Numbered from the stretch's first letter, positions 35,314-44,626 are shown. The stretch is 64,000 bases of DNA from Mucilaginibacter paludis DSM 18603 (GCF_000166195.2 NZ_CM001403.1:7676877-7740876), one strand, 5' to 3'. Notes: generated by a model from the letters alone, not told the origin. Made by a program: numbers and translations.

Positions 35314-36291
35314 ATGTACAAAAATACGATTTTGTTTTTTGCTTCCATTTTACTCGTCGCGGCCTTGATTGGCGGCTGTCAGAAAATTGAGAAAGGCTTT
35401 ATAAGTGATAACATTTACTATAATGTTAATCCGTTTACCGTGGCTCAAGGGATAACAACAGTATCAGCCGGTTTGGTGATCGATGGGTCGACCACACCGG
35501 TTAATGTTAAGTTGCTTGGCATACGTGAGCTTGCCACCGGTAAAGATGCAGGTAGTTATTTTTTAAAACCCGATACCATCAGAGCGTACAAGGGTTCGAT
35601 AAGTTATAACGATTCGACGCTTGCCCTTTTGAGTGCTAAATTAAAAGACAGTGCCATAGCCCCATTTAGTATTAATCCGATTGGCGGCCGTCTGCAATTT
35701 ACCCAGGCTACTAAATTTGTACCGTTAGGGCAATATACCATTGATGTACAGGTAACCAATATCAGAGGCACCAGAACTTTGACTAACGCCTGTAAGATCA
35801 ATGTTGTCGGCTCCATCGCCGACAGTCTGCTATACTTGGCATATAATCACTCCGATGCCGCGTTTACCACTTTTACTACCCTGCCGGCCAGTACATTAAA
35901 GTGTAAGATAACACGTAATGCAACGGGGCCGGATAAAATTATATATGTGTGGAAAGACAAAAATGGCAAAAACTTTAACCCCGCCAATGGCGAAATTACC
36001 GGGAGGCCTTCACGGCCTTCTTTTGCAGACTGGGATCCATATTATCCAGTAACAAAAACTGACACTTCGCTTGAGTTTAGGTATCCGGGAGGCGTTCCGC
36101 AGTTTCCGATTTTTAATGATTCAAAGGCATATCCGTCAGGGTTTTCCGGCGGTCTTCACTACTACAGCGTATCTGGAAAACATACCGACATCGGTATGAA
36201 TTGTAATACAACTTTCACTATAAATTACTATATAGCTAAAGGAACCTTTACGATTACTACAATCCTCACAGATGTAACCAGAGTGCCTTAA
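35314..36291 (+). CDS. SusCD-linked surface lipoprotein (DUF5007-like)
   Basis: This 325-residue lipoprotein has a lipobox ALIGGC (Cys at about residue 22). The body is beta-rich and looks like two or more sandwich domains: about 30-165, which includes a cadherin- or Ig-like part with YTIDVQVTNIRGTRTL, and about 170-325. It resembles the DUF5007 family found with fasciclin and SusCD genes, though I cannot confirm this without a search. It starts 34 bases after the FAS1 gene and is the last gene before a terminator. It is probably a surface binding protein of the same import complex (SGBP role). Confidence 0.65.
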   Translation: MYKNTILFFASILLVAALIGGCQKIEKGFISDNIYYNVNPFTVAQGITTVSAGLVIDGSTTPVNVKLLGIRELATGKDAGSYFLKPDTIRAYKGSISYNDSTLALLSAKLKDSAIAPFSINPIGGRLQFTQATKFVPLGQYTIDVQVTNIRGTRTLTNACKINVVGSIADSLLYLAYNHSDAAFTTFTTLPASTLKCKITRNATGPDKIIYVWKDKNGKNFNPANGEITGRPSRPSFADWDPYYPVTKTDTSLEFRYPGGVPQFPIFNDSKAYPSGFSGGLHYYSVSGKHTDIGMNCNTTFTINYYIAKGTFTITTILTDVTRVP

Positions 36292-36310
36292 ACAAACATT
36301 TCAAAGTATT

Positions 36311-36355
36311 AAGTTCCCGTGAGCGATATTATTGCTTACGGGGACTTTTTATTTA
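36311..36355 (+). terminator. Terminator of the SusCD operon
   Basis: AGTTCCCGTGAGC (36312-36324) pairs with GCTTACGGGGACT (36334-36346), allowing G-U pairs, and is followed by TTTTTATTTAT. It lies 20 bases after the last stop codon. Confidence 0.88.
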
Positions 36356-36740
36356 TGCTGTTGTGGACTATTTGTTTGAAAAAGGTTTTGGACAGAGTCA
36401 TCAGGGCTATCGTATTATGGACAATGCGCAAGAATATAAATTGTAGATACTTACGAGATGATTTAGATTTTTTATTTGAGACTGCTGTTTACATCATACA
36501 ATTTTCCTTTGCGAAGGCTGATGACGAAATTTTCTATAGTTCAAGCAATTAGCGCCCTCAAGATAGCATCTCTGATTGCGATGTCACTGCGTTTACTTTA
36601 CCTATATACAGGATAACCACGCCGGAAGTATTTGATAATATTACTTTATTTGTTTTTACTCAACGTTGGTTAGGGGAGAAGTGCTTGATATATATCAGGT
36701 ACTTGGCTGGCACGTTATTAATTCCCGACTATAGGTAAAA
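36356..36740. other. Non-coding stretch between two terminators
   Basis: A plus-strand open frame of 77 codons (36319-36552) overlaps the terminator and begins with a non-ATG codon. It is judged non-coding. A short frame ending near 36739 reads a hydrophobic segment but has no start or family. Nothing else is recognised. Confidence 0.5.
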
Positions 36741-36780
36741 CAAAAAAGCTTCAGATTAATTGCTGAAGCTTTTTTGTTTT
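36741..36780. terminator. Bidirectional terminator after the DUF6055/DUF4859 gene
   Basis: AAAAAAGCTTCAG (36742-36754) pairs with CTGAAGCTTTTTT (36763-36775) across a loop of about 8 bases, with T-runs on both strands. It is placed to end transcription of the minus-strand gene that stops at 36887. Confidence 0.88.
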
Positions 36781-36886
36781 AAAACGCAGTGAAAGTAAGT
36801 GTGCTGCGGTGCTTAATGTATAATATTTGCCCCGCCTTATTTAAATATTCACTTCATCTTTTTTATTCAAACTTTAATGCCAAAAA

Positions 36887-38719
36887 CTATTGAATTTTAA
36901 CATTGAATACAAAGGTTGCCTGTACTTTTTTTCCAGACTGATATTGATAAACTAAAGCCTGTCTGATGGTAAATTGATCATTTATTGCAACATGTGTTGG
37001 GAAGAGGCCAATTGTAAACTGAATTTTAGTGGCATCCATTTCCGAATAAACTTTGGCATTATCGCCCCAATTGATCACATTCCCACCCATATCGAACCAA
37101 TGTCCATAGCCATTTGCGGTGGTTTGGCTGTTCAGGTTGCCATTACTCTCTACTCCATAAAAGGTAATAGTGTTGCCAATCAGCGCAGATATTTGGCTCT
37201 GCGATAGTGAAAAGGCCTGAGACAGTTTTTGCATATCAATAGTTACATTAGTACTGCTATAGTTCACGTTATCAAACGGCACTTTTACGTCGGTAGTGAT
37301 AGTTGTGTTTTGAGGTGTGGCATTAGGATCAAAACCGGTGTCATTAAACAAGGTAGTGTTAGTGAATTTAACTTTGTAGGGCCATTGTTCGTCGTTGGTA
37401 TTATTGTTATCCCATGCATGTGGCGAATAATTAACCGGGGCGCCTGTAACCACAAACCAAATTTTACTGCAATTGGCAGGTACGGTAAAATTTACAGCAT
37501 TTGTTATGCCTTGCGCCATATTGCCATAAACCCGGGAACCATCATTTAGCAGGGCAACATATCCATAACGCCATCCCGCCTGGCTGGCATTCACCATATT
37601 ATAGCCACTGGCGTTAGGCATGCCTGTGAAATTAGTTGTTAATACAGTGCCGGCTGCCGGAACCTTCAATGGAATAACATTATATCCTGTAGATTCAGGG
37701 CAACGCGCATACGTAACCTGAAAACTGCCATCAGTTAATTTATTAAAATCATAAGGTTGCATACCAATATAGTTTTGACCTAAGGTTCTTAGCGCATCCA
37801 GGTCCCAGGTTACAAATTTCGTGGCCGCATCGTAAAGTTCATCATTAAACTGTGCGTTGCTAAGGCCCATCATCCGCATGTACGCTTGAGCTGGATCTTC
37901 CGGCTCAAGTGCCTGCCGCCAAATCTTACCGATCACATCAATGCCGTGTTTTGAAGCCCAATAATAGTGTAGGAAATAACTCGCATACCTATAATCCTCG
38001 TGGTTAAAATGGCGGTGACAATTCTCCAGATAAACCGGGAAATTCGCCGAGGCAAACACTTCAGAAGGGTAGCTCTGATAAGCTTGCCAATTTGCAGTTT
38101 GTTCCCAAAAACCATTACCTGGGCTACCATTGAAGCCATATCTAAACCCGTGCCCGGTACCCAGATCACAGAAAACCTGGTATTGGAAACAATGACCTAT
38201 TTCGTGCGCTATCACTGCCCCTACGGGTTTCACCGCTGCGGGGCTGATCCATAGCGCGCCAATTATATCGTCGTAACCTGAGCCTGTTGCCCGCCACTGA
38301 TCTTCATAATACAAAAAGATCATCATTTTATAGTTATCCAATTTGGATTTCCCTAAGCCTACCTCGGCAAATTTTAATTTGTTAATATTAAGGTCATAGA
38401 AAGTTTCGGCCTTTGTCAGCATATCATTGATATCAACACGATACGGACTTGGTATTTTGGAAGAGTTGGGGTCGCTGCTTCCATATTGCTTGGCCCAAAA
38501 CACAATGAAGTGCTTGGACTGCCTGCTGCGCGGATAGCACCAGGTGCTGGTGGTATCGCGAAAATTCATAGTACTAAACTCCTTTGGGATGTAGATAGAC
38601 AAGCTGTCTTTTCCAATGGCAGCAGTGGGGGCTATCTCTGTCTGTGGTTTCTTTTTACATGCCGCTGCGATAAGCAGTAGAAAGAGTGGCAAAATTGGTA
38701 GTTGTTTTAATTTCATCAT
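36887..38719 (-). CDS. DUF6055/DUF4859 lipoprotein with HEIGH metallopeptidase motif
   Basis: This 610-residue lipoprotein has a lipobox LLIAAAC (Cys near residue 21). Residues about 60-330 have the pattern of the DUF6055 family and contain an HExxH motif, AHEIGHCFQYQ, followed by a WEQTANWQAY segment that could hold the third ligand. A beta-sandwich lies at about 335-460. The last about 140 residues match DUF4859 (the run ALIGNTITFYGVESNGNL, then GYGHWFDMGGNV). Metallopeptidase activity is inferred from the motif. No characterised homologue comes to mind. It is placed between a SusCD operon and a GH43 gene, so a surface peptidase acting on a glycoprotein is a reasonable idea. Confidence 0.78.
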   Translation of the reverse strand: MMKLKQLPILPLFLLLIAAACKKKPQTEIAPTAAIGKDSLSIYIPKEFSTMNFRDTTSTWCYPRSRQSKHFIVFWAKQYGSSDPNSSKIPSPYRVDINDMLTKAETFYDLNINKLKFAEVGLGKSKLDNYKMMIFLYYEDQWRATGSGYDDIIGALWISPAAVKPVGAVIAHEIGHCFQYQVFCDLGTGHGFRYGFNGSPGNGFWEQTANWQAYQSYPSEVFASANFPVYLENCHRHFNHEDYRYASYFLHYYWASKHGIDVIGKIWRQALEPEDPAQAYMRMMGLSNAQFNDELYDAATKFVTWDLDALRTLGQNYIGMQPYDFNKLTDGSFQVTYARCPESTGYNVIPLKVPAAGTVLTTNFTGMPNASGYNMVNASQAGWRYGYVALLNDGSRVYGNMAQGITNAVNFTVPANCSKIWFVVTGAPVNYSPHAWDNNNTNDEQWPYKVKFTNTTLFNDTGFDPNATPQNTTITTDVKVPFDNVNYSSTNVTIDMQKLSQAFSLSQSQISALIGNTITFYGVESNGNLNSQTTANGYGHWFDMGGNVINWGDNAKVYSEMDATKIQFTIGLFPTHVAINDQFTIRQALVYQYQSGKKVQATFVFNVKIQ

Positions 38720-38763
38720 GATTAAATGGTTTGGTTATCAGTTTGTTGGGTGATCTATTTAAA

Positions 38764-38790
38764 CAAAAATAGCTTAAACGATAAGCGCAA
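38764..38790 (-). promoter_or_regulatory. Candidate promoter of the DUF6055/DUF4859 gene
   Basis: On the minus strand TTG (38790-38788) and TATTTTTG (38771-38764) match -33/-7 with a 16-base spacer, the same spacing as the hydroxyproline operon candidate. The ATG lies 45 bases further at 38719. Confidence 0.45.
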
Positions 38791-39287
38791 GTAAGGTGGA
38801 AATTACCGTGTTCTTTACCAAAATTAACTTGTGTGGTGTCAATGTTGCAGAAACAGCGTAACGCAGCACACTTAGTATTTTACCGCGCTCAAATAAGGTG
38901 TTATACTGTTGTGTTTCTACTACCGCTCTTAATGATTTTGAGAGCACGGCGCGTTGCTTTCCCCTAAGGTAAAATTATCCAACCTGCTACTTATTGCGAG
39001 CGCGTTATCCAGCGCAGGGCGATAATTGCCGTTATAGTTGCTGCTCGGTTTTTTTGTTCCAGTAAATTAATTTACGCTGTGCAGCGCTACGTTAAATTAT
39101 TTATAGTTTTTATGGAGGCTGAGGCGTTCTTATAAAATATATGAAAGTTGATCAGGGGATTTTGAACGCCGCCGGGATATATTTTACGTTGTATATTTCT
39201 TTTTGCAATCTGGTATAACGAACGCCCAACAGCCTTGCATTAGGAGGTCAAGGCATCCCGGTCAAGTAAATCATGGCCAACCAAAGC
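38791..39287. other. Intergenic region, no gene recognised
   Basis: About 500 bases lie between the GH43 stop and the DUF6055 promoter. A minus-strand frame near 39150-39250 reads 32 codons with a protein-like look (PPNARLLGVRYTRLQKEIYN) but is preceded directly by a stop and has no start. It may be the tail of a lost gene. No RNA gene or clear terminator for the GH43 gene was found. Confidence 0.4.
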
Positions 39288-42200
39288 CTATTTTTGTTTA
39301 ACCTGTATCAACCGGAAATTTTTAAAACTCCCGTAAGCCTGCCCCGGACCATAAGTACACTGGTAAAGCCCTACCTGTAAAGTTTTATTTTCGAGGTCGG
39401 GCCTAAAAACGGGGCTGCCGGGCAAATCCACCCAATGGCTGTTATCTTTGCTGGTGCGGATATAAAACCAGTTGCCTTGGCGCTGTATTTGTAAATAGCG
39501 GTTATACTTCCAGGCAGATTGATTGTTGGTTTGGCGGCGGTTACCATCCTCAAAATTGGTTAATAAGTTACCTACATTCCATGCCGGGAAGATGCCATTT
39601 TGTAACAGTTGCTCTTTATTGGTTCCTAATTGGTTGTCGGCTCTTACCATTAAGCCTGCATCGTTGTTTCCTGCAACTTTATTTTCAGCGAGTCCGCTTA
39701 CGTCGCTTACTTCAACTTCAGCAATAAAATTGCCCTTTACGTTTTTGTAGATAAACGGACCATAAGGGGCGTTGCCATCCCAACTGGTGCCCTGCGATTC
39801 CAGCTTCAGCGAGCCATTAGCAGCGACTATAACCGTAGCCGACTGCTTATCGCCTTTGCCTATTCGTTCGTCCCAGATTGAACCCGACGTCCCGGCCAGT
39901 AAAAAGTCTTGCTTGGTGTTAAACTCATCCGCATAGGTATTAAATTGAGCAGTAGAAGTTGTAATTGTCCCTATCGGGCTGCCACCCGTTACATTGCCCC
40001 AGTTGTCTTTTATTTTGAAGGTATATTCGTAACGATGATCTGCTAAAAGGCCTTCGTCCAGGTAATAAGGGCTATCCTGCCAGTCGCTTTGGCTAACCGG
40101 GACACCGTTGATTAAACGGGTGTACATATATTGTAAATTACTTTGTTGGGTTTGGTTGCCTGCTTCCATACTTGCAAGCGATGGCGAAATAGCTTTGGGT
40201 TGTTGCTTGTAATACAAAGCAGTATCAACCGGCGAATGCAGTTTTGTTTGCCAGTTACTGGTAAATGTTTTAATTTCAGATTCCTGCAGCGCATATTGAT
40301 ATACACTGAAGCTGGTAACGGAGCCGCTAAATCCGGGAATGGATTTGCGCGACGAGCCGATGTATAAGCTATCAGAGCCACTTGCAGTTTGCCTGGTATA
40401 AGTAGTCGATTGTAATTGGCCATCAATATACAGCTTAACGGTATCGCCCTTAAATGTTTTAATAATATAATGCCATTGGCCGGTTAAGGCGGTAGGGGTG
40501 TTGTTTAAGCCAAAGCTATTATGAGCATTGGATGATGTTAAGGTAACCATAGCTTCATTTTTTGGCACTTTAGCAGTAAATTGACTGATCACAAGGCTAT
40601 GGTCGCCAGTAAGTGCTAAGGCCTTATCAAGTACCAACGACTCCTTGCCAGACAAACATACGCTGATCCGCCCACTGGCATCCGCCACAACAGGGTTGCC
40701 GTTAACTGCCTTGAACACACCGCCTGCGCTGCCCTCATTTTTCCAGTTTTCAAGCTTTCCGTAGGGAAGTTTTTTCGCATCCAGGTATACCGAAACAGGT
40801 TCTTGTTTAACATGGTTATAGAGCCTCTGGATAGCAGTATCTGATAAGGGTACATCGTACACCTGTAAAGAGGCGATAGCACCAGAGAAGGCTGCCGGAG
40901 AGCCCTGGGTTTTACCAAGGCTAAACTGTTCTGCGAGCTTAACAAACAGCATCTTATTTTCCTGATTGTTGATTTGGCCATCCACAAAAACTTTTTCAAA
41001 GGTGCCGTCAAAGGTGATGGCTACCTGGTGCCACTTTCCGGCGAGCGGCAAATTCCGGCTATATTGCAGGTCGGCAAAGCCGTTATGGTGCGCTGCTCCA
41101 AAATCACGGTTCCTGCCATATCCGAATGTGGCTGCGCTGAGTTGCTCATTTGAGTTGGCCCACGAAAGAATGGGGTTGTCATCCTTTGCTTCGGCTGCAT
41201 AAGCCCAGAAACAAATGGTATAACTGTTGTTTCCGGCCAAAGATAGGGGCACATTAAATGCAGACCGGAGACTTTGTTGCCCGGTGAATACTACCGCCTT
41301 TTTGCCTGCTACAAAGTCGGTAAAAGGGGCCTTACCATCCGCCTTAAATTCGCCGCCGAGTACGCCCTTATTTTTCCAGCTATTGATGATTTCTCCTGGT
41401 TGTAAGGCTTCGGTATTGAGGTCTATCAGCAATCCTTTCTGCACATATTGCTCAGCCTTCGGGGCGTGATGAATATTGGAGGGCATCACCGCAACGTTCC
41501 CTTCGCTAAATACCTTGATGTTCCAAATAGCTTTGTACAGGCCGGGCTGCTCTGTACCTGTTATCGTAAGTTTAATAAATCTCGCCTTAACATTGCCCAC
41601 ATCTACGGCAGGGCTGCCATGCCAGCGGTTGGCGCTTTTATCGGCAAACATTTGCCATTGCTTTCCGTCTGCGGAATATTCAATATGATACTGGTAATAC
41701 CATGTAGCATATTCAAACTGCGTTAAAATACTTTTTACGGTAGTTAACTTGCCCAGGTCAACTTCTATCCAGGCCGGTACGGCGCTGTTATCTTTAGGCT
41801 TCCATAGCGTGCCGTTATTATCATCTACCGCGAACTCCGGGTTATAGGCATCGTAATAAGATGATGCGGTAACCTTTTTTTGATAGGCCAGGTTAGGGTA
41901 GGGTATTGTATTTTTACCGAGGTAGCCTATGCCCGAATGCGTAGGTATTACCTTTTCAATATTTCCATCAGCATCAAATACCAGTTTATCGGCGCAAACC
42001 TGCCGGTTATAACCGCCACCAGAATGTGGGTTATTATGCCGGTGATAGATGATGTAGTAATCGTTACCGATTTGCAGTACCGAATTATGCCCCGGCCCGT
42101 GAATGGTACCATCCGCACTGGTGGCCAGTATGGGGTTGTCTTTTCCAAATTGAAAGCCGTCCATTGGTCCTGTTTTACTCATGGCGTATTGCACCCGGTA

Positions 42201-42890
42201 GGTTTCGTCTTCACAAAATCCCGAAGAATAGAGCAGGTAGTAGATACCCTTGCGTTTAAATAGGAAGGATCCTTCAAAAAAATCTTTGGCTAAGGTATTG
42301 GGGATTTGCGCTGTTTTCGCAAACGATTTCATGTCGGGGTTGAGCAGGCCTACACCACAACCGTATCCGGGGTATATTCCCCAGGTACCCCAGGTCATAT
42401 AATATTTGCCATCGTCATCTCTAAAGGTTTGACCGTCCAGGGTAATTACTTTGGGTACAAGATAGTTGGGGACCACCGCTTTGCCATCCGGAAACAAAGG
42501 TGTCCAGGGGCCGACGGGGGTGGATGACGACGCGCCATAAATTTCAACAGTTGGCTGGCAATAATACAGGTAATATTTACCATCATTCCCCAAGGCTACA
42601 TCCGGCGCCCAATAATTATGGGTGGTAGGCCAGTTCATGTCCTGCATGGTCCAGTTTACAAAATCCGTAGATGTCCAAACCTGCGAGGGGCCCAAGCCGC
42701 CTCCATTGCCGTCGGTTGTAGCATAGATATAATAAGTTCCGTTAAAACATTTTACCGTTGGATCAGCAAAGTAGCCTGGGATAATGGGATTCCGGTTGCC
42801 TGGTGCAGTAAAGGGAATATTTTGCGCTGATAACTCTGATGGGTATAAATAACCGATAGAAAGTATTAAAACCGAAAGTAAATAACGCAT
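39288..42890 (-). CDS. Large secreted GH43 glycosidase with discoidin, two LamG and C-terminal lectin-like domains
   Basis: This 1200-residue protein starts at the ATG at 42890. The longer frame to 43040 would bury the signal peptide (MRYLLSVLILSIGYLYPSEL, then SAQ). Domain order: GH43 five-bladed propeller (about 25-325), F5/8-type discoidin/CBM32 (about 335-470), two laminin-G-like sandwiches (about 490-690 and 700-860), an Fn3-like linker, and a DUF1349-like concanavalin sandwich (about 975-1200). GH43 acidic residues are visible: Asp in GYFADPTVKC (base), Asp in the WAPDVA segment, and Glu in FFEGSFLF (acid). Alpha-L-arabinofuranosidase is the most common activity and would remove the outer alpha-arabinose of extensin side chains, but GH43 also holds xylosidases and galactosidases. 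The subfamily was not determined. Confidence 0.88.
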   Translation of the reverse strand: MRYLLSVLILSIGYLYPSELSAQNIPFTAPGNRNPIIPGYFADPTVKCFNGTYYIYATTDGNGGGLGPSQVWTSTDFVNWTMQDMNWPTTHNYWAPDVALGNDGKYYLYYCQPTVEIYGASSSTPVGPWTPLFPDGKAVVPNYLVPKVITLDGQTFRDDDGKYYMTWGTWGIYPGYGCGVGLLNPDMKSFAKTAQIPNTLAKDFFEGSFLFKRKGIYYLLYSSGFCEDETYRVQYAMSKTGPMDGFQFGKDNPILATSADGTIHGPGHNSVLQIGNDYYIIYHRHNNPHSGGGYNRQVCADKLVFDADGNIEKVIPTHSGIGYLGKNTIPYPNLAYQKKVTASSYYDAYNPEFAVDDNNGTLWKPKDNSAVPAWIEVDLGKLTTVKSILTQFEYATWYYQYHIEYSADGKQWQMFADKSANRWHGSPAVDVGNVKARFIKLTITGTEQPGLYKAIWNIKVFSEGNVAVMPSNIHHAPKAEQYVQKGLLIDLNTEALQPGEIINSWKNKGVLGGEFKADGKAPFTDFVAGKKAVVFTGQQSLRSAFNVPLSLAGNNSYTICFWAYAAEAKDDNPILSWANSNEQLSAATFGYGRNRDFGAAHHNGFADLQYSRNLPLAGKWHQVAITFDGTFEKVFVDGQINNQENKMLFVKLAEQFSLGKTQGSPAAFSGAIASLQVYDVPLSDTAIQRLYNHVKQEPVSVYLDAKKLPYGKLENWKNEGSAGGVFKAVNGNPVVADASGRISVCLSGKESLVLDKALALTGDHSLVISQFTAKVPKNEAMVTLTSSNAHNSFGLNNTPTALTGQWHYIIKTFKGDTVKLYIDGQLQSTTYTRQTASGSDSLYIGSSRKSIPGFSGSVTSFSVYQYALQESEIKTFTSNWQTKLHSPVDTALYYKQQPKAISPSLASMEAGNQTQQSNLQYMYTRLINGVPVSQSDWQDSPYYLDEGLLADHRYEYTFKIKDNWGNVTGGSPIGTITTSTAQFNTYADEFNTKQDFLLAGTSGSIWDERIGKGDKQSATVIVAANGSLKLESQGTSWDGNAPYGPFIYKNVKGNFIAEVEVSDVSGLAENKVAGNNDAGLMVRADNQLGTNKEQLLQNGIFPAWNVGNLLTNFEDGNRRQTNNQSAWKYNRYLQIQRQGNWFYIRTSKDNSHWVDLPGSPVFRPDLENKTLQVGLYQCTYGPGQAYGSFKNFRLIQVKQK

Positions 42891-42919
42891 AAATAGTATG
42901 ATAAAGACCGCCTGATTTA

Positions 42920-42927
42920 CAAATATA
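42920..42927 (-). promoter_or_regulatory. Candidate -7 element of the GH43 gene
   Basis: TATATTTG on the minus strand matches TAnnTTTG, 29 bases before the ATG at 42890. This also supports the shorter start. No -33 TTG was seen. Confidence 0.4.
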
Positions 42928-43147
42928 TAAGCTATTTGTGGCTGTGTCTTTTCATTAATTAACCTATGCTGATATTTTATTAGCCTGTTCTTCTTACGGT
43001 ATGGATGATTGGCATTTATCTGCGAATTTATTCTACCCATACCAGCGGCCTGGCAGGGCCCTTTATCCTCGGTATATGTTACAGATAGGATCTACTATAA
43101 CGCACTGGCGCATAAACCACCCCGGTGTTAAATTTTCATCTTAAAAG

Positions 43148-43185
43148 ATCAGTACACTATTGAACAAATATTGTACTGATGTTTT
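43148..43185. terminator. Terminator downstream of the copper operon
   Basis: ATCAGTACA (43148-43156) pairs with TGTACTGAT (43172-43180), with T-rich flanks on both strands (GTTTTAAATT on plus, CTTTTAA on minus). It lies about 70 bases after the last minus-strand gene of the copper cluster. The 42891-43251 interval holds nothing else recognised apart from the GH43 -7 element. Confidence 0.65.
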
Positions 43186-43251
43186 AAATTAATAAACTGT
43201 TTTTTGACTATTTAAAAAGATATAAAGGTGACTTGTTGATTACTCTCGGCT

Positions 43252-44472
43252 TTAAAATGCTTCACCGAGGTTGATCATAATGGAACTATAACCCTTGCTA
43301 ATGCCATAGTCTACACCGATGTTGGTGTTTGAGCCTTTGTTAAACTTAACCCGAAGCCCGGTACCTACAGCCGGGTGCCACGATGTTAAAAATGTGCCCG
43401 AGCCACTTACCGTATTGGCATTTGCAAAAACCACAAAGCCTAATAAACCATTATCGGTAATATCACGACGGTATTCGCTCTCTAAATAAACCAATGATTT
43501 GCCCCGGTAACGGTTCTGATCTATACCTCTGCCAGATCTGTTATAAGGATCCCAGCCTACGCTTGGCAAATCAAGGTAAGGGGCATTGCTATCAATAACC
43601 GTCCATACGTACGACCAGAAGGCGATTGTATTTTGCTGATTAGGGCGTGCTGGATTTAAAGCCACATATTTCCTCAGATCGATATACAGCGAGTGCCAAC
43701 TGGTATTACTACCCAGGAAAACCGGATTAACCCTGTACACAATATTTGCATAAGCTCCCGGCAGGGGGTTGATAGAGTTATTACGGGTATCATAAAGTAA
43801 GTTTAAACTGATGCCCGAAGAAAATGTATGCCCACTGACGCCATTTTGGTAACCTGTAAACTTGGCCAGATCAATATTAGGATCATCGGCATTAATGTTG
43901 AAGTGATAATCTAAATTATAACCAAAGCCTGCAAAGAAATAAGGGGTAACCCGCTTAAGCGCACTTTGATAAAAACGGATGTATTTATAGTTTACCAGCG
44001 CTTTATCATCACTTCCATGGCTGCTGCCCAGGCCCCAGGTATATTGCGGATATACTAAAAAGCGGGTATCACCCTGTATTGTCCAGGTGTTATTGGGCAG
44101 CCAAACACTGGTGCGTAAAGGCAAGCCGAACCGGCTACCAAAATCCCAATAAGGTGCGAAAGATGCGCTGGACAGGTTGGTTGTTTTACGCGGACCCAGA
44201 TAAATACCAGCAGTGGTGCTGGTAATTAGTGCGCGGCCCGTTCCGCCGGGAACATTAGCGCCAATGGGAATGATCGAAAAGAAAATCTTCTTTCCTTTCT
44301 GGTCACGGGGTTTGGTGGGGTTAATATGGAACAAACCTTTAGCAATATCGATCAGGTCGGTTTGATCGGCAGTATCCTGAACGGTTTTAGTCACCGGGAC
44401 AATATCAGACGCGTTTTGAGCAAATAAAACGGTAGGCAACAAGCATAACAGTAAAATCAATCTTTTAAACAT
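43252..44472 (-). CDS. BamA/TamA-family outer-membrane beta-barrel protein
   Basis: This 406-residue protein has a signal peptide (1-18, ending VLFAQ) and a C-terminal surface-antigen (D15/BamA-like) barrel. Strands with alternating aromatic residues run from about residue 75 to the C-terminus (final strands SIMINLGEAF). The segment LLYDTRNNSINPLPGAY is the family's conserved DxRdN...P..G motif. No POTRA domain is visible, so it is a barrel-only member. It lies on the same strand 154 bases after the CusB-like adaptor. It could be a late member of the copper operon or independent. Its function is unknown. Confidence 0.85.
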   Translation of the reverse strand: MFKRLILLLCLLPTVLFAQNASDIVPVTKTVQDTADQTDLIDIAKGLFHINPTKPRDQKGKKIFFSIIPIGANVPGGTGRALITSTTAGIYLGPRKTTNLSSASFAPYWDFGSRFGLPLRTSVWLPNNTWTIQGDTRFLVYPQYTWGLGSSHGSDDKALVNYKYIRFYQSALKRVTPYFFAGFGYNLDYHFNINADDPNIDLAKFTGYQNGVSGHTFSSGISLNLLYDTRNNSINPLPGAYANIVYRVNPVFLGSNTSWHSLYIDLRKYVALNPARPNQQNTIAFWSYVWTVIDSNAPYLDLPSVGWDPYNRSGRGIDQNRYRGKSLVYLESEYRRDITDNGLLGFVVFANANTVSGSGTFLTSWHPAVGTGLRVKFNKGSNTNIGVDYGISKGYSSIMINLGEAF

Positions 44473-44626
44473 GGTAATTAAATCATCAAGAGCTAAGCAC
44501 CTATCAGCAAAGCACTCATACTATACAAACGGAAACATAAACTGTTTATCAACCGTAATTTTAAATCATCACCTGTTTGTCATTTCACTCCGCCTGATCT
44601 ATCCAACCCGTTAATAAAAGATAGAC

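Noticed and set aside
36319..36552. 77-codon plus-strand frame after the SusCD operon
   Set aside because: It begins inside the terminator hairpin with a non-ATG start and has no recognisable feature.
42891..43040. 50-residue N-terminal extension of the GH43 protein
   Set aside because: It would put the signal peptide in the middle of the chain and overlaps the candidate -7 element.
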